A DNA stretch of 64,000 nucleotides, from positions 32,934,339 through 32,998,338 of the forward strand of contig JAYGXS010000003.1 of assembly GCA_036362985.1 (NCBI GenBank). The letters run 5' to 3'. This document shows, in pieces, positions 1 to 12,639 of the stretch. Source of the DNA: Ligula intestinalis (taxonomy: Eukaryota; Platyhelminthes; Cestoda; Diphyllobothriidea; Diphyllobothriidae). The notes under the pieces were generated by a model. That model saw nothing but the letters and a program-made list of their open reading frames with translations, was not told where the DNA came from and ran no database searches. The position numbers and the translations under genes are program-made. The number at the start of each line of letters is the position of its first letter. The stretch's first letter is position 1.

Positions 1-75
1 AAGTCCTTCATTAGAGGCTTCTAACCAAACTAGAGGCTGTAGGATTTGGTAGTCCTCTTACAGACTTTAATTCAC
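1..75 (+). mobile_element. LINE A fragment at the window edge (RT domain)
   Basis: Bases 7-70 match 8546-8606 in the LINE A copy downstream (shared core ACTAGAGGCT, TAGTCCTCTTAC), the part just after the KAFDKVPH reverse-transcriptase motif. The match ends near 75 and continues beyond the window start. Confidence 0.7.
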
Positions 76-94
76 TTTATTAAGGGAATACGGC

Positions 95-245
95 TTTCGT
101 CCTTGAGTTCCTTATTCATAACCAAAAATCACAAAAGTGATTAACCGTAACAATAATCCATAATAGAAAGGCAGGCTTAACATCAGCGATAAGTGTAAGC
201 CAGCTGCAAGGTGCTGCTACTGACAATATGTTTATTATATTAATA
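95..245. repeat. Dispersed repeat, copy 1
   Basis: Similar to 52174-52318: both have CGTCCTTGAG/TGTCCTTGAG, then TATTCATA, AAATCACA, AACAATA and a GCTACTG-CA-CAATAT block in the same order and spacing. Family unknown; in copy 1 it directly follows a LINE A fragment. Confidence 0.6.
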
Positions 246-779
246 ATTTGTTTATTATGCCAGTTTACAGGCAATTTTAAAGAGTTCGTAATGCACCTCT
301 TGGGCGCCTTCCAAAAACTCGAAGGCAGAAAAAACCTAAGACAAAGACATATGTTGCAGCCAGTATTGGTTTTGTTTCAGGTTTTGTGTTTTGTCCAAAC
401 TGGGCGAGATAGGGAGTTTGTTTCAAGTGAAAAAAAACCTGCCTTCAAAGATATGATACGAACGGACTAAATGTACAGTTCTAAGCTGAGTCGACACATC
501 AGCAGGAGAAATGTTGCATATCATTTGAGGACATTAGTTCGAGACGGAGAGGGTCGGCACAAGAACATAGTATTCTCAGTCTTCCTTCAACGGTTGTCGG
601 CAAAAGTTGCGCGCTATCGGCTGAAGGGTAAGCAGACTGCGGGCTGCTGCTTCAGTAGCATTTTCTGCAGCATGAAGCCTGGCGAGGTTCAAAGTCCACG
701 AACGCCATCAGAGTGAAAAAGAGATTGCATCAAGTCAGCACCCGAAATTCGTGAAAGTTGTCCTGAATGTAGAAAACTA
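246..779. other. No gene recognised
   Basis: Contains only short open frames without recognisable domains. It may be decayed transposon sequence. Confidence 0.4.
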
Positions 780-899
780 GTTAGAGCTCTCTTAAAAATA
801 GAGTAGCTTTGCTGGGTTTGAATACTTTTGGGCAGCTTATTCCAGATTTATATGGCATTTACTGAAAAGAATTGCCGGTAATTAACTGTGCGTGCCATA

Positions 900-3800
900 A
901 GAAGAAATAAAAATACGTCTCGATGACTGGCGCGTCAAGAGTGCTCAAGCTGCCTTATTGTACTGAGAAGATTAAAGTTTTGACCATTCAAAAGGTTAAA
1001 CAGTAAAAATAGACGCTTCTTCAATCTATGAAGCCACAGGGGATCCAGCTTTATAAGTTCGCACCTTTGTTGGTAGGCTAAGGTACGGTGTTCTGTAGTG
1101 AAAACTCTTCTGGTGAAGAAGTGCTGCACCGATTCTATTTTCCTCCGTTCACTAGCGCGCAGAAGACTGAATAGAGGCGAGCAGTATTCAAGACTAGGTT
1201 CTACGTACATGTTATAAAGGCTAGTTCTAACCTTGATAGTCTTAAAATTTTTAAGGATAAATCCGGTGGTTCTGCGTGCTTTCGAGACTATCAGGGCACA
1301 GTTCTCTGAAAAATTGAGACTATTAGAGAAGGATATGCCCAAATCCTTGATAACTCCTGGGACATTTAGTTCGTGGCCGTCAATGCTTAATTCCGGTTGA
1401 TGATCGTCGCCAACAACCATAACGGAACATTTGTGCCATGAAAGGGTGAGGCACCATATGCAACACCACTGGGCGAAGGCCTGAAGATCCTTTTTAGCAG
1501 CTCGAGCACAATGTTATGATCTGCCGGTTTATATCGATATGCGACTTTTAAATTATCATCGTACATGAAGGGTCTACCATACTGAAAACAATCTGAAACG
1601 TCGTTGACAAACAGGCAAAATAGGAGCGGACCCAGTACACGGCCCTTTATAACTCCACTCCTCACATGCGTGGAGTTGAAGATAACATTGGTAATTTTTA
1701 CTCATTGTGTGCGAGCATCCAAATAGGAAGACATTGAGTTCAAATGCTTGCTACCTATGCCAAAGGTGGCCAGTTTCAGAAGGAGGAGGTTATGATCGAC
1801 CCAATCAAAGGCCTTAGTAAAATCAAAATCGACGTTATAAATGGCAAAACCGCTGTCTCTAGATTGCAGCACATAATCAAACAAAGAGAGCTGGCAGGTG
1901 TCACAAGATCGTTTTTCGAGAAAACCATGTTGAACTGTATTGAGCAGGTTGTTCTCTGTCAAGTGACGCATCATCTTTTCTTTGATTAAGGTCTCCAAGA
2001 TCTTCGAGGCTGCGGGAAGTGTATTTATTGGCCTAAAGTTGTTGAATCACGTCGATTGGCCATGCTTGTGTGCTTTTCCTTCCACAAAGAAGGAAAGGTT
2101 TCGCTCTCAAGAGCAAGATTAAATACCTTACTAAGAATAGGCGGAAAGATATCACTCGCTTCAGCTTTTAGAAGGCTAACTGGGACGCAATCTTGTCCGG
2201 GACTATAAGATTGGCGATAACGACGAATGGCTATAGTCACGGCCCAGAAAATAAAACTTATGGTGAGGACGGCACCCGTCCGAGCCCGGATAGCTGGAGG
2301 TGCAGCGAACGAGCTTTCACTAAAAGTTTTGGATAGGAACGCATTGAAGCTATCGGTGGTCAACTAAGCGCTAGCTATGGGGTTTCCTAAGGCATCTTGA
2401 AGTATGGTGTGTTGCGTTTACCTCCGCACTTTTACTGTACACAAAAAGAGTTTCGCAAAATTTAGGGAAGGATTTTCAGCTAAATGGGCCTCATCGGCTA
2501 TCTGATTTTCTTCGGAGAGCTTCTAAGCCTGCTCAAAGATCAGTGTGATCAAGGGCAGAACCGAAGTATCGTTCTGCCGATGCAAACGACGAGAGAGTTT
2601 ACGCAGCCTACGCAGCCTACGACGGAAAGACAGAGGAAGGTACACTTCATCCTTGACATGTATTACTTTCTTACGGGAGACAAATTGGCGATGAGTGCAT
2701 CCAGCACTTTGTACAGTGCATCGATACAAACATTTATATCTAAACATTGGAAAAATTCAGACCAGTCGAGAGCGTTTACATGTGCCAGTAGGTCCGCCAT
2801 GTTTGCTGATTCGAAGTCATGATAAAAACTATACTTTTGGGAAAATGTTTCATCCGCCTCCAGTTCTAGTTCAATAACAACTGTGAGATGCTCTGAACTC
2901 CCAAGTGCGTCTAAGGATGACACTGAAAGTGGTTCACATCCCCTACAAAAAATTAGGTCGAGTATGTTTGCTCCTCGAGTGGGAAAATCGACTACCTGAT
3001 CCCGCATGCCGATATCTACTGCCTTAAGTAAGTTCTCGAACTTTTAAGGACCGGATAGTGGAAACCATTGCACGTCAGGAAGATTAAAAGTGCCTGCAAT
3101 CAAGCAATACTTAAGATTCAAGTCAGCTGTGGCAATAAGTGCCTGCGAGAGACACAGATCGTAGTCCATATTGGCATTAAGTGGGCGATAAACACAGCCA
3201 ACAAGTAAGGAGTATTTGTTTTTTAGAACAACTCGTAGCCAGTAGCTCTCCTCCACCGCCGTGAATTGTGGATAGTCCAACGGGAGAAATGCAAATGGCT
3301 GCTTAATATAGATGCAGCTTCCTCCGCCACGGCAATTGTTTCGATCGTTCCTAATGCATGCATAACCTAGAACAGAGAGTTCAGGGTCAGCTTAACAGGC
3401 CGATGCCCATGTCTCAGTATCCATAACAATATCTGGGTGGTTGACGAAAACCAGAGTTTGGAGCAGAAGCCTTTTATTAAGCAGTGATCTGGCATTTAAA
3501 ACGACCAATTTAAGAGGGCATGTCTTAGGTTTTGGTAATGGGACAGCTAGACCTTCACTGTTTCCGGCTTCGACCAGAGAGACGTCCTTTTGACTTGAAC
3601 TTTTTGTCCCTCTCTTATTTTGAGATTTGTCTCGCCATTGGTTCTCCGTTTCTCCAGCTCTATTATTAGCTGTCTCATCTTTCTCCGCTTTTTCAAATCG
3701 TTATCCGGCTTAAAAAAACTTGCGAATGCAGACTCCGTAAGGATGGTTTGTGCTCTAGTAAGAGTTTCGCCTGTGCTTCAGTTTTTAAAATAACTTTAAG

Positions 3801-5230
3801 AGGTCGTGGCCGAGAAATTGATTCTGGAGCTGTTTGAGACTTCTCTATTCGAAATGCCTGAAGAATTCGGAAAGACTCGCCTGGTTTTAGCAACGGTTTG
3901 GCGTAAACTCTCATTAGACCCACGTCATTGTCAATTCGTTCTTGTGCAATTGCCAACTCTGACTCTGGGGCCCCCTGTACAACGATTTTCTGCTTGCGAC
4001 TCAATGGGGCATATGTTGCGAGCTCACGTGTTTCGGCCGAGGGAGCACTTGTATACGGTAAACTCGGTTCTGATATACTGGCTATTGGGTAAGCTGAATG
4101 CAAACCCGTTAACCGTTTGGCCTTCGTAGGCTTATGCCTCTTTTGAGTTTTGATCTTTTCAACCTCTTGGTCATCGCTTTCTTGTGCAGAGTCGAGCAAC
4201 GACGTGGTGCTAGGATGCAAACCCCGATAATTGCTAGTGTTGCTTAAGCCGAGTGACGATTGTGTTGCCCGTGGGCTTGACACATGATCTGATAAGCAGG
4301 TTTCAGGTGTGTCATTAGACATGTCCAAATCCAAGTCCATATCAGTATCTCTGGAGCCCCTTTTTCAACTATATTCTGCTTGTGACTCACTGGTGCATCT
4401 GTTGCAGGCTCACGAGTTACGACCAAGCGGACATCTGTATCCGGTACTTTAGGTTCGATGGGTCCTGATGTGCTGGTTTTTGGGTTAGCTGACTGCCTGT
4501 TTAGACTTTCTAGCCTTTCTAGCCCTATTCTTTGTAGGCTTAATGATCGTATCGATATCTGTATCATCGCTTTCTAGTGCAGCATCGAACAACGATGTGA
4601 CGCTAGGACGCTGCCTGAGCCGAGTAACGATGGCGTAGACTGCGGATTTATTTGAATTTCTTTGCGATCGAGCAAGACGTCCACATTTACTTGATTTCGC
4701 AGATGATATGCGAGTTTTAGGTTTACCGGCCGAGGCTATCTGAGCATATGTACTTGTATTTACCCCCGGTTTTTGACCAACAAGAGCTGTTTTTACCACT
4801 GGATAAGAAATATGCGTTTTTAGATAGGCTATCTCTTGTTACAGTTTATTTACCGCGTGGTAAAGTTCCTGTTTCATCTCCGAAAACTCCTGGCGGAGGA
4901 CAAAGTCCTCACAGTCTAACTTCGGTAAACGTGGTAGACATCTTGGCCGTTTGACGGCAGGTGGAGAATTAATAACATTATCTAAGTGGCCATATCGGCA
5001 GTTACTTTCTGGTTGTATCTTGATATGGTTTTCAAGGACCCATGTCGAAGTGGCCGGGCTGCCTGAGGTGCTAACACCGCTAATAACCAGATTTGGCGAC
5101 CCGGGTTCGAGATCCGGCGGTGGCGACACGTTTCGTGATAATGGACTTGTACCATCTAAACTCTCCATGCTATGATAGATATCATAGGTCAAGGCGCGCA
5201 ACCTATCTTTCAAAGCTAAGTGAAATAGAT
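900..5230 (-). mobile_element. LINE A (CR1/jockey-like), decayed near-full-length copy
   Basis: Read on the - strand from 5230: ORF1-like frames (4839-5213, 4485-4799, 4244-4567, 3693-4340) rich in Ser/Pro/Lys and ending in a region with RPRPLKVIL. Next comes an AP endonuclease (about 3580-2660) starting LVVLNARSLLNK, with NCRGGG, VGCVYRP and GTFNLPDVQW. A reverse transcriptase follows in pieces (2363-2025, 1998-1702, 1665-1387, 1420-935) with QHGFLEKRSC, FDFTKAFDWVDH, GRVLGPLLF and MYDDN in place of the usual YADD, then the C-terminal PSLEYCSPLF domain. The endonuclease GDFN has become GTFN, and several stops and frameshifts break it. Not active. Confidence 0.88.
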
Positions 5231-5690
5231 ATTTTTATCAGATTTCATCGTTATTTGCTGAAGTTACTGGCTTAATTGTTGTTATTTATTTGTATATCTA
5301 ACCCTTTAGCAACTGCACATACCGGTAGTTGTCTTTTTTACCGATAGGTCAAAATTTACATTTTTATACCGATTAACTGACCTAGCCTAATTCTAATTCC
5401 GGTAGATTCACGTATAAAACAAGTAATCTATTGCGTAAATACTATCTAATATCTAAAAATTTGGTAATATATCAATTTCCAGCAAGAAATAGTTTGTATT
5501 ACTCGATATACTATTAGAGATAATTTTCATTCTGCGTAGACTCGTCGGTAATTCAAATTTTCTGCCTCAATTTTGTGCATAACTTTGCTTAGAACATATC
5601 CTATCACTCACCTCCTATTCAATATGATGCCCAAGCCACAACTGAGACGTAAATTAACCGTAATACCAATCCTCCTGACGATAAACCAAT
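5231..5690. other. AT-rich spacer between two LINE A copies
   Basis: No coding signal seen. The two flanking LINEs point away from each other, so this could hold both 5' UTRs, but I cannot show it. Confidence 0.35.
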
Positions 5691-8600
5691 CTTAAGCATA
5701 AAGAAACTTGATCTTGATGCTTTAGCCAAATTTAGTAAGTTTTATAACCAATATGCTTGTCTGTTTACGGTCCTTGGTGCCATCTTTGATGGGAAGGTAT
5801 CTACGCTCCTTTCTCACTAATGTGAGAAACTAGAGCCTTTCGTCTATACGGTGTCTACTGAGATCCGTGATCGGCAAAAAAGGAATTTTAATTTTCGTTT
5901 GAAAAATGCTTCAAAAGATAAACAACCTATAGATGTTGCTGTTCAGTTTTCTTATTCTTGTGGCATTAATTTTAACGTTGCAGAAGCTAAAAGACTCTCA
6001 TCCCGAAGCAAAACCCGCCGATTCTCGTAAAAAAATTTTCGGCGATAGAAGTAGACCTTATATGCTCTCAGCATGAGCGGTCAGCCAACTATTTAAAGGA
6101 AAATAAACTTTTCGTATGCAGGGATAAAATGCCAATGGAGCGTCGGGTTTGATCTAAAGTTGCAAATGAGAACTCTGGCTCCAGTTCTGCAAAACCAAAA
6201 GTTGTCTCTGAGGCCGGCCCTTCCCGCTCAGGTAAGCCCACATCCCTCTGGATCAATGTCAGTTTCCCCTGAAACTTCTATCATTCACCTTACTCGTGAT
6301 TTGAGTGAGATTGTAGCCTCGTCAAGTCGTTCTCCTTCTAAGTCAACCACGTCTGTGAAAGCTTTAAATTACGATAAACCTACGAACGCCCCTAGTAAAT
6401 CTACGTCAGTTTTCAAATTTGGCAATATGATTACCGATAACAACTCAGTATCTAACAAAGACCCAACCGCTCAAGCTAGCGCTTTTCCTATCCCCAAACC
6501 TCATCAACATCCCCAAATGATTCAGCCAGCTTATAAAATTAACCGTTTTTCGAAACCAGTCATGCAATTTTCGAAGGCAAAATTTCCGTCAAATTTTGAT
6601 ATAATGCCTCAAAATGCTATATTTATGCCCCCTTCTGGTTTTCCCATGCCACACTTCAGCTATCCTTTCTATGGAGCCCCCTCTTATATGCCTTTCTACA
6701 ATATTCACCGTTCATTTGATAATAATTACTTGACAAACTGTAGACCAGGACCAGTTTGCTTTCCGCCTTTTGTTTCTCCCATGCCGTTTCCCTTTCCGCC
6801 ACCAAGTTTTCCTTTTTTATAAACACTGACGAGCGTAACCTGCATTTGAAGGAAACGCTCAGTTTAGTCTCACTCAATGCGAGATCAGTTGTTAATAAGA
6901 TGACAGAACTTAAAACAGTAGCATTTGAGCTTAATCCAGATGTGCTCTGTGACACTGAATCTTGGACACACTCTCTTATTTCTGACTCGACACTCACCAT
7001 AGATAATTATAGTTTGTATTGACAAGACTGCATTGCAAAGCGTGGTGGTGGTTGCCTTCTTTATATTAAATCATCCTTTGTACATTTCCCGTATCATTTG
7101 AGCATTTCGTCATTTTCTGGAAATTTTTGTCTTATTTCAGTCAGCCTGCTACACAATAAAAAAAGCGATAATTGGGTGTGTCTTCAATCCTTCCTGTAAC
7201 TCAAGTAATGTAATGCAGCTGTGTGAAATGTTTGAAAAAGTTGCAGGTGATTTTAATCTGCCAGACATTGACTGGCATGCAAATACCTGTCCACCAAGAT
7301 TTGAGAAATTGGTTGACACTATTAACTTTTCAAACATGTCACAACTGGTCAGTTCAGTGACCAGAAATGACAACATACGAGATCTAATTTTTACAAATGA
7401 TGTCCACCTTCTTCTGATGAATTTTCATCGTGATATTTTCACAGGTGACCATGCCTTAATTCACTGTTTTTTTCAGTCTCTCTTTCTACAAAGCCCGAGG
7501 TAAAATGCAATAACCTCGACTTTGGTAACGTGAACCATGAATTAATAAATGATTTCGTAATTACCCCAGACTGGCATAGCATACTTTCAACTAACGATCC
7601 CTACTTATTCCAGGAGCTATTGCAAAACCTTACAGAAAATTTTCAGGCTCTTATCCCACTTAAGATTTTTAAATCAAATTCAGCTTGTTCTACTGTGCCA
7701 CATTTTCTCTCAAATAGACTTAAGATATTACAAAAACAACTTAAGGATACGTCATATAGCTCTTTATCAGTTCACTTAAGAATAGCGCAAATACTTGAAT
7801 TAGCGCTTAAAATAAGGCTTGCACGAGATAGGCGTAGAGAGGCCACAGCATTAAGTGATGCAAATTCTTCCAGATCAGTTGCTCAAGTCTTCCGTCTTCG
7901 GTCGTCGGCTAAGCTTCAGCAAGTCATTCCTCCCTTACTCAATGGCAACAATCATTTTGTTACAGAGGATTTGGAGAAAGCAGCATTGCTAAATTCAGTT
8001 TTTGCCAAGTTCTTTACCCTCGAAACTAGCCCCAATCCTGTAATCCCCTGCTGTGTGATTCAAATCTCAGTACCCTTAATTTCTCACCCACTTGTATTCA
8101 ACAAGAAATAAGTCATCTGAAAAACTCACATTCGGTTGGAACTCATAACGTTCCAAACTCACTCATCAAACAATTAAGAGATTTCTCACCCTTACTGAGT
8201 CAGTTATTTTCAGTGTTTCTTGAGAATGGCTTTTTCCCGGACTACTGGAAAACTTCTATTATAATTCCCGTATTTAAGTCGGGTTCCCGATCAGATATTA
8301 ACGGTGTTCATAAAACGCCCTCTCTGGCTAAACTCTTTGAAAAACTAATTGCCAAAAAAATTACAGATTTCTGCATAAACAATAATATTCTCAGCTCCTC
8401 ACAGCATGGCTTTTTACCGGACCGATCTTGTGAAACTTGCCACATGTCTTTTCTAAATCTACTTACTTCTTTTCGTAATGACCATCTATCTGTGGTTGTT
8501 ATCTTTTTTGACCGTAGTAAAGCATTTGATAAAGTTCCTCACAGGAGGCTCCTAGCCAAACTAGAGGCTATAGGATTTCGTAGTCCTCTTACTGACTTCA

Positions 8601-10112
8601 TCAGATCTTATCTTTCAAATCGACAAAAAAGGTCTTAGTGGGATCCTCATACTCTACTCCTACCGCAATTTTGAGTGGTGTCTTTCAAGGTACCGTGCTA
8701 GGTCCTCTGCTCTTCTTGCTTTACATACATGATATCTCATTGAGTGTTAAACACTCCCAATCTTATATTTATGAAGAGGATCTCAATTGTGCTTACTCCT
8801 TCTCTAACTCTACGGCCGCGAGATGCCTAGAACAAATTCATTCTGATCTGCACGCTCTTTCGGCGTGGACCTCAACATGGCAGATGGAGTTCTCACCTTC
8901 TCAGTGCCGATACATGTGCTTTGGGCCTGAAAGGCTGCCGCAACTGAATGCTCTATTATCAAGGACCTAGGATTAAGCTACACCAATAAATAAGACCTTT
9001 CTCCTCACGCCGATAGAATTACAGCCGAACCTGCACAGATTTGCGACTTTATATCTTATAATTTCTATCTTCCTGAAATGAAATTAAGACTTTATCCTAT
9101 GTTCGTGTTTCCCATCTTCGAATACTGTTGCCCCTTTTTCGGTCTCATGAATGAAGGTAGCCGTTCAAAAATTGAACAAATTCAAAAAAGTTTCACACGA
9201 AAACTGCTGTATCGGACAGCTTCTAATACTTGTTACTCAAATAGATGTCAATTGACGAAACTAAGGTTCCTTTGGTTCAGGAGATTGGAAGCAGGCTTTT
9301 GTCTCCTTTTCCGGCTTAATAATAGCACAAATTAACCCAGGACTTCTGTTATTACCCCCGTCATCCGCCCCTACAACCTAAGAAACTCGGCACTTTTTAT
9401 GCCCCCTCCTGCATCTTCCTCATGTAAACGCTCCTTGTTTTTTTGCTTCCAGATATAGCTTTCTTTGGAAAAACTTGCCAGTCGAAATAAGGTCGTTAAC
9501 TAGACTGTCTGCTTTCAAACGGAGACTGCATATTTATCTTAACAATGATTCTATTAACCTTCTATTCTCCTCATCTTTTCCGAGCAGCTTTCTCCATGAC
9601 CCCGAGAAAGGACCATCGGGAATTTAGGAGATCCGCTTGAAACTATTCTCTCTGCCTCGTGTCCTCCGAGAACCTAGATGTTTCCATTAACCACCGCTGC
9701 ATCAAACGAAGCCACGCGGAAGTACTCAGTCTAAAATGCTGCAGTTTCGTTGACTACTCACCTTCATCAGACCACCCACACCTATTTCCGCTCTACTACT
9801 ATGTTCCTACTACTATCTTCCTAAGTAGTTCTTTTCTCTTGCACACTTTTTAAACATGGAGGCCCGTTGAACACTGTCTCCATTTTCACTGTAAGAGTTT
9901 TTTTAACTGCCATAATTTTTCATTTTTAGTACAAAATAACTTGCAAAAAATTGCTAAATGTTGCCCCCAAAGGACAATTTCTGCTGACATTGTTACGACT
10001 TTCTACGTCTACTTGCACATATTGTCAATTTTTTGAATTTTTATTTTTTCGAAATTAACTTTGTACAGATAGTGCCGTACCGGCGCTGAAAGATATAAAT
10101 TCCAAATAGATT
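5691..10112 (+). mobile_element. LINE A, near-full-length decayed copy
   Basis: ORF1 remnants from about 5690, ending in an open frame (6160-6822) with a Pro/Phe/Met-rich tail. Endonuclease follows from about 6835 (SLVSLNARSVVNKMTEL, then GDFNLPDIDW at 7246) in three frames, an endonuclease-RT linker frame (7530-8111), and reverse transcriptase (8213-8970) with IIIPVFKSGS, SSQHGFLPDRSCETC, FFDRSKAFDKVPH and GTVLGPLLF. The catalytic Y-x-D-D is degraded to YEED. The C-terminal domain (9078-9335) reads EYCCPFFG. A 3' UTR shared with the copy at 11.0-12.1 kb ends near 10112. Frameshifts and stops separate the parts. Confidence 0.88.
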
Positions 10113-10779
10113 TTTTGTGTTACGACCAGCGTCTGATACCTCCAATTTAGTCGCAAGCCAAACCCAAGAGCCGGTAAGATTGAGGCGTAAAGAAGATCGA
10201 TTGGCCAGATAGTGCAAGTTTACTGAGACAAGCAGGCTACAGCAAGTCAGAGTAAAATATTGAGTTCCTGACAGATACAATGAAATGTGTTTGGTTATAA
10301 AATTGCCTTAGGAATAACGTGAGAGTCACTTTTATCCTAACGTGAGAATCCTAATATGAGAGTCACTTTTATCCTTAATATTATGACAAAATAAGAATAA
10401 GGGTATGTAACAACACAGTGATATAACGACTCAGCTTCGGCGTAAAATTCGGAAATGTGCAGATTTTTGTGGCGCAGAGGAGTTTTTCACAAAATCGACA
10501 CGTAAAAGAAGCAATTTTCAAACATTGGAAATAAGTCACAGCAGAGGAATTTTTCAGAGCGACCGGATTGAGATTTCCACGTAGATAATTCCAAACTTTG
10601 GAAATATATAGTCAATTCCTGAATAATTTCCAAGAAACGTGTATTCTATACTGAGAAAGAGACTAAAAACACGTAAGCTCGAGAGACTTGAAATTCGCAA
10701 ACAATTTCAAACTCCGCAAACTCAGCAAATGAGAATAAAGTTTGTGTTTAAAAATGTCAACACTATCTGAGTGGACCAC
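10113..10779. other. No gene recognised
   Basis: AT-rich sequence with a short local duplication (GAGAGTCACTTTTATCCT occurs twice near 10320-10376). No domain seen. Confidence 0.4.
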
Positions 10780-11040
10780 CTAGTCAAGGATTCCATTCCA
10801 CGCTCCGATGACCCGCTGCGAGAAGGCGTCCCGTCGAGCGTCCATATGGGCCGGTTTCCTCTGCAGTTTAAAGGGATGATCCTGCAATCGATCCGTCCGA
10901 GCCAGTTCGAAGATTTCGTCTAATTCTTGGGCACACCCACGGCCTCTAACAATTTGGTAGGTTTGGATAAGGTCACTGCGCAGTTGCCTATAATTGAGAG
11001 GAAATAGATCAAGTTCGGTCAATCTGACTTCATAAGGCAG
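10780..11040 (-). mobile_element. LINE B fragment (RT C-terminal domain)
   Basis: The frame reads LTELDLFPLNYRQLRSDLI, then ELARTDRLQDHPFKL and FSQRVIGAWN, the end of CR1-like LINE proteins (compare 12595-12843 in this window). It is 5'-truncated and joined directly to a LINE A copy of opposite orientation. Confidence 0.75.
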
Positions 11041-11045
11041 ATGAT

Positions 11046-12118
11046 TTTATCAGATCTAATCTTCCTAATCGAAAACAAAAGGTGGGATCCTCATAGTCTA
11101 CTGCTACCGCAATTTTGAGTGGTGTCCTTCAAGGTACCGTGCTAGGTCCTCTGTTGTTTTCGCTTTGCATTCATGATATCTCAACCCGTGTTAAACACTC
11201 CCAACCTAACATTTATGTGGATGATATTAAGAGTGTTTACTCCTTCTCTAACTCTACGGCCGCGATATGCCTAAAAATGCATTCTGATTTGACCACAATT
11301 TCTGCGTGGAGCTCAATACAGCAGATGGAGTTCTCATCTTCAAAGTGCCGATACATGTGCTATTGGCCTGAAAGGCTGCCACGACATGTTATTTTTCAAG
11401 GTTGCCCAATGGCTGAATGTTCCAACATCAAGAACTTAGGTTTAAGCTACGCCAATAAATTAGATCTTTCTTTTCTTGCGGCCAAAACTGCACAGATTTG
11501 CGGCTTTATTTCTTATCATTTCTATCTTTCTGAAATGAAATTAAGACTCAATCGTATGGTCGTGCCTCCCATCTTAGAATATTGTTGCCCATTCTTCGGT
11601 CCGATCAACGAAATTAGCCGTTCAAAAATTGAAAACGTCCAAAAACAGTTTACACGCATTGTTCCCTGCCTCGTGTCTCCCGGGAAGCTAGATGTCTCCA
11701 TTAACCACCGATCAATTAAATGAAGCCACTCGGACGTTCTCAGTGTAAGCTGCTGCTGTTTTTTCGCCCACTAACCGTCACCAGACTTCCTACGTTTATT
11801 TCTACTCTGCTACTCTGTCTTATCTTCCTAAGCAGTTTTTTCGCTTAAACGCTTTTTGAAAATGGAGGCCCGTTTAACTCTGCCTCCATTTTGACTGTGA
11901 GAGTTTTTCAAATGCCTTTAATTTTATGTTTTGAGTTAACAAGTAACTGCAAAATATCGCTAACTATTGCCCTAAAAAAACAATTTCTGCTGATATTATT
12001 GCAAATTTTTACATCTATCCGCACACATTGCAAAATCGCTTTCGTTTTTTAACGAAACTAATTTTTTATCGGTCGTGCCGTTCTAGCGCTATCAAATCTA
12101 AACTCCAAATTCCAAATA
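11046..12118 (+). mobile_element. LINE A, truncated copy with an internal deletion
   Basis: Starts within the reverse transcriptase (matches 8599 onward of the copy at 5.7-10.1 kb) and keeps a 202-codon frame: SGVLQGTVLGPLLFSL, NIYVDDIK at the catalytic site, LEYCCPFFGPI. At about 11655 it jumps to sequence matching about 9648, so some 440 bases present in the other copy are missing. The 3' UTR ends near 12118. Of the LINE A copies here, this catalytic motif (YVDD) is the only intact one. Confidence 0.85.
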
Positions 12119-12276
12119 AGGCAGCAAGACTACTCTCGGCGTGACAGTCATCCATGTGTTTTTATTGAATAAAGTATATATAAGTGAGATAGGCAGAGCC
12201 CTTGAAAACCCTTTTTGCAGATAAATGCTGTCAGATCATCAATGTTTTTCAAATCGTTAGATACTTTATACAAATA

Positions 12277-12637
12277 CAGGGTGTCCCATAAAAATATATA
12301 CACATTTCGAACAATTGTTACCTTTAAAAATTTTACAGTTTTTGGAAGTATCATTTTATGGTTTTCCACTGCATTTGGCTATATTTAAATAATTGAGAAA
12401 GAAACCATTAAACATGATCGCGCCCAAATACGAATGAAATTGTTTCATGGTGTGTGCGATTCCATTGCCTCGAGTTGTCAGCATTGTCTGGGTTAAATGG
12501 AGGTCAGTTTGAGAACATGCAGTGAAAAAATAATAAAATGATACTTGTAAATAGTTTTACTTTTTGAAATAGTTAAATTACAATAAACACCAAGTCAACA
12601 ATAATTTAAAATGTGTATGCATTTTTGGGACACCCTG
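12277..12637. mobile_element. Mariner-type MITE, 361 bp, with terminal inverted repeats
   Basis: Both ends read CAGGGTGTCCCA inward and continue as near-identical inverted repeats of about 31 bases up to ATACACATTT. TA flanks each end (12275-12276 and 12638-12639), the target preference of Tc1/mariner transposons. There is no transposase frame, but near 12450-12530 one + frame ends in GLNGGQFENMQ and a stop, reminiscent of the end of mariner transposases, so it may be an internally deleted relic. Confidence 0.85.
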
Positions 12638-12639
12638 TA

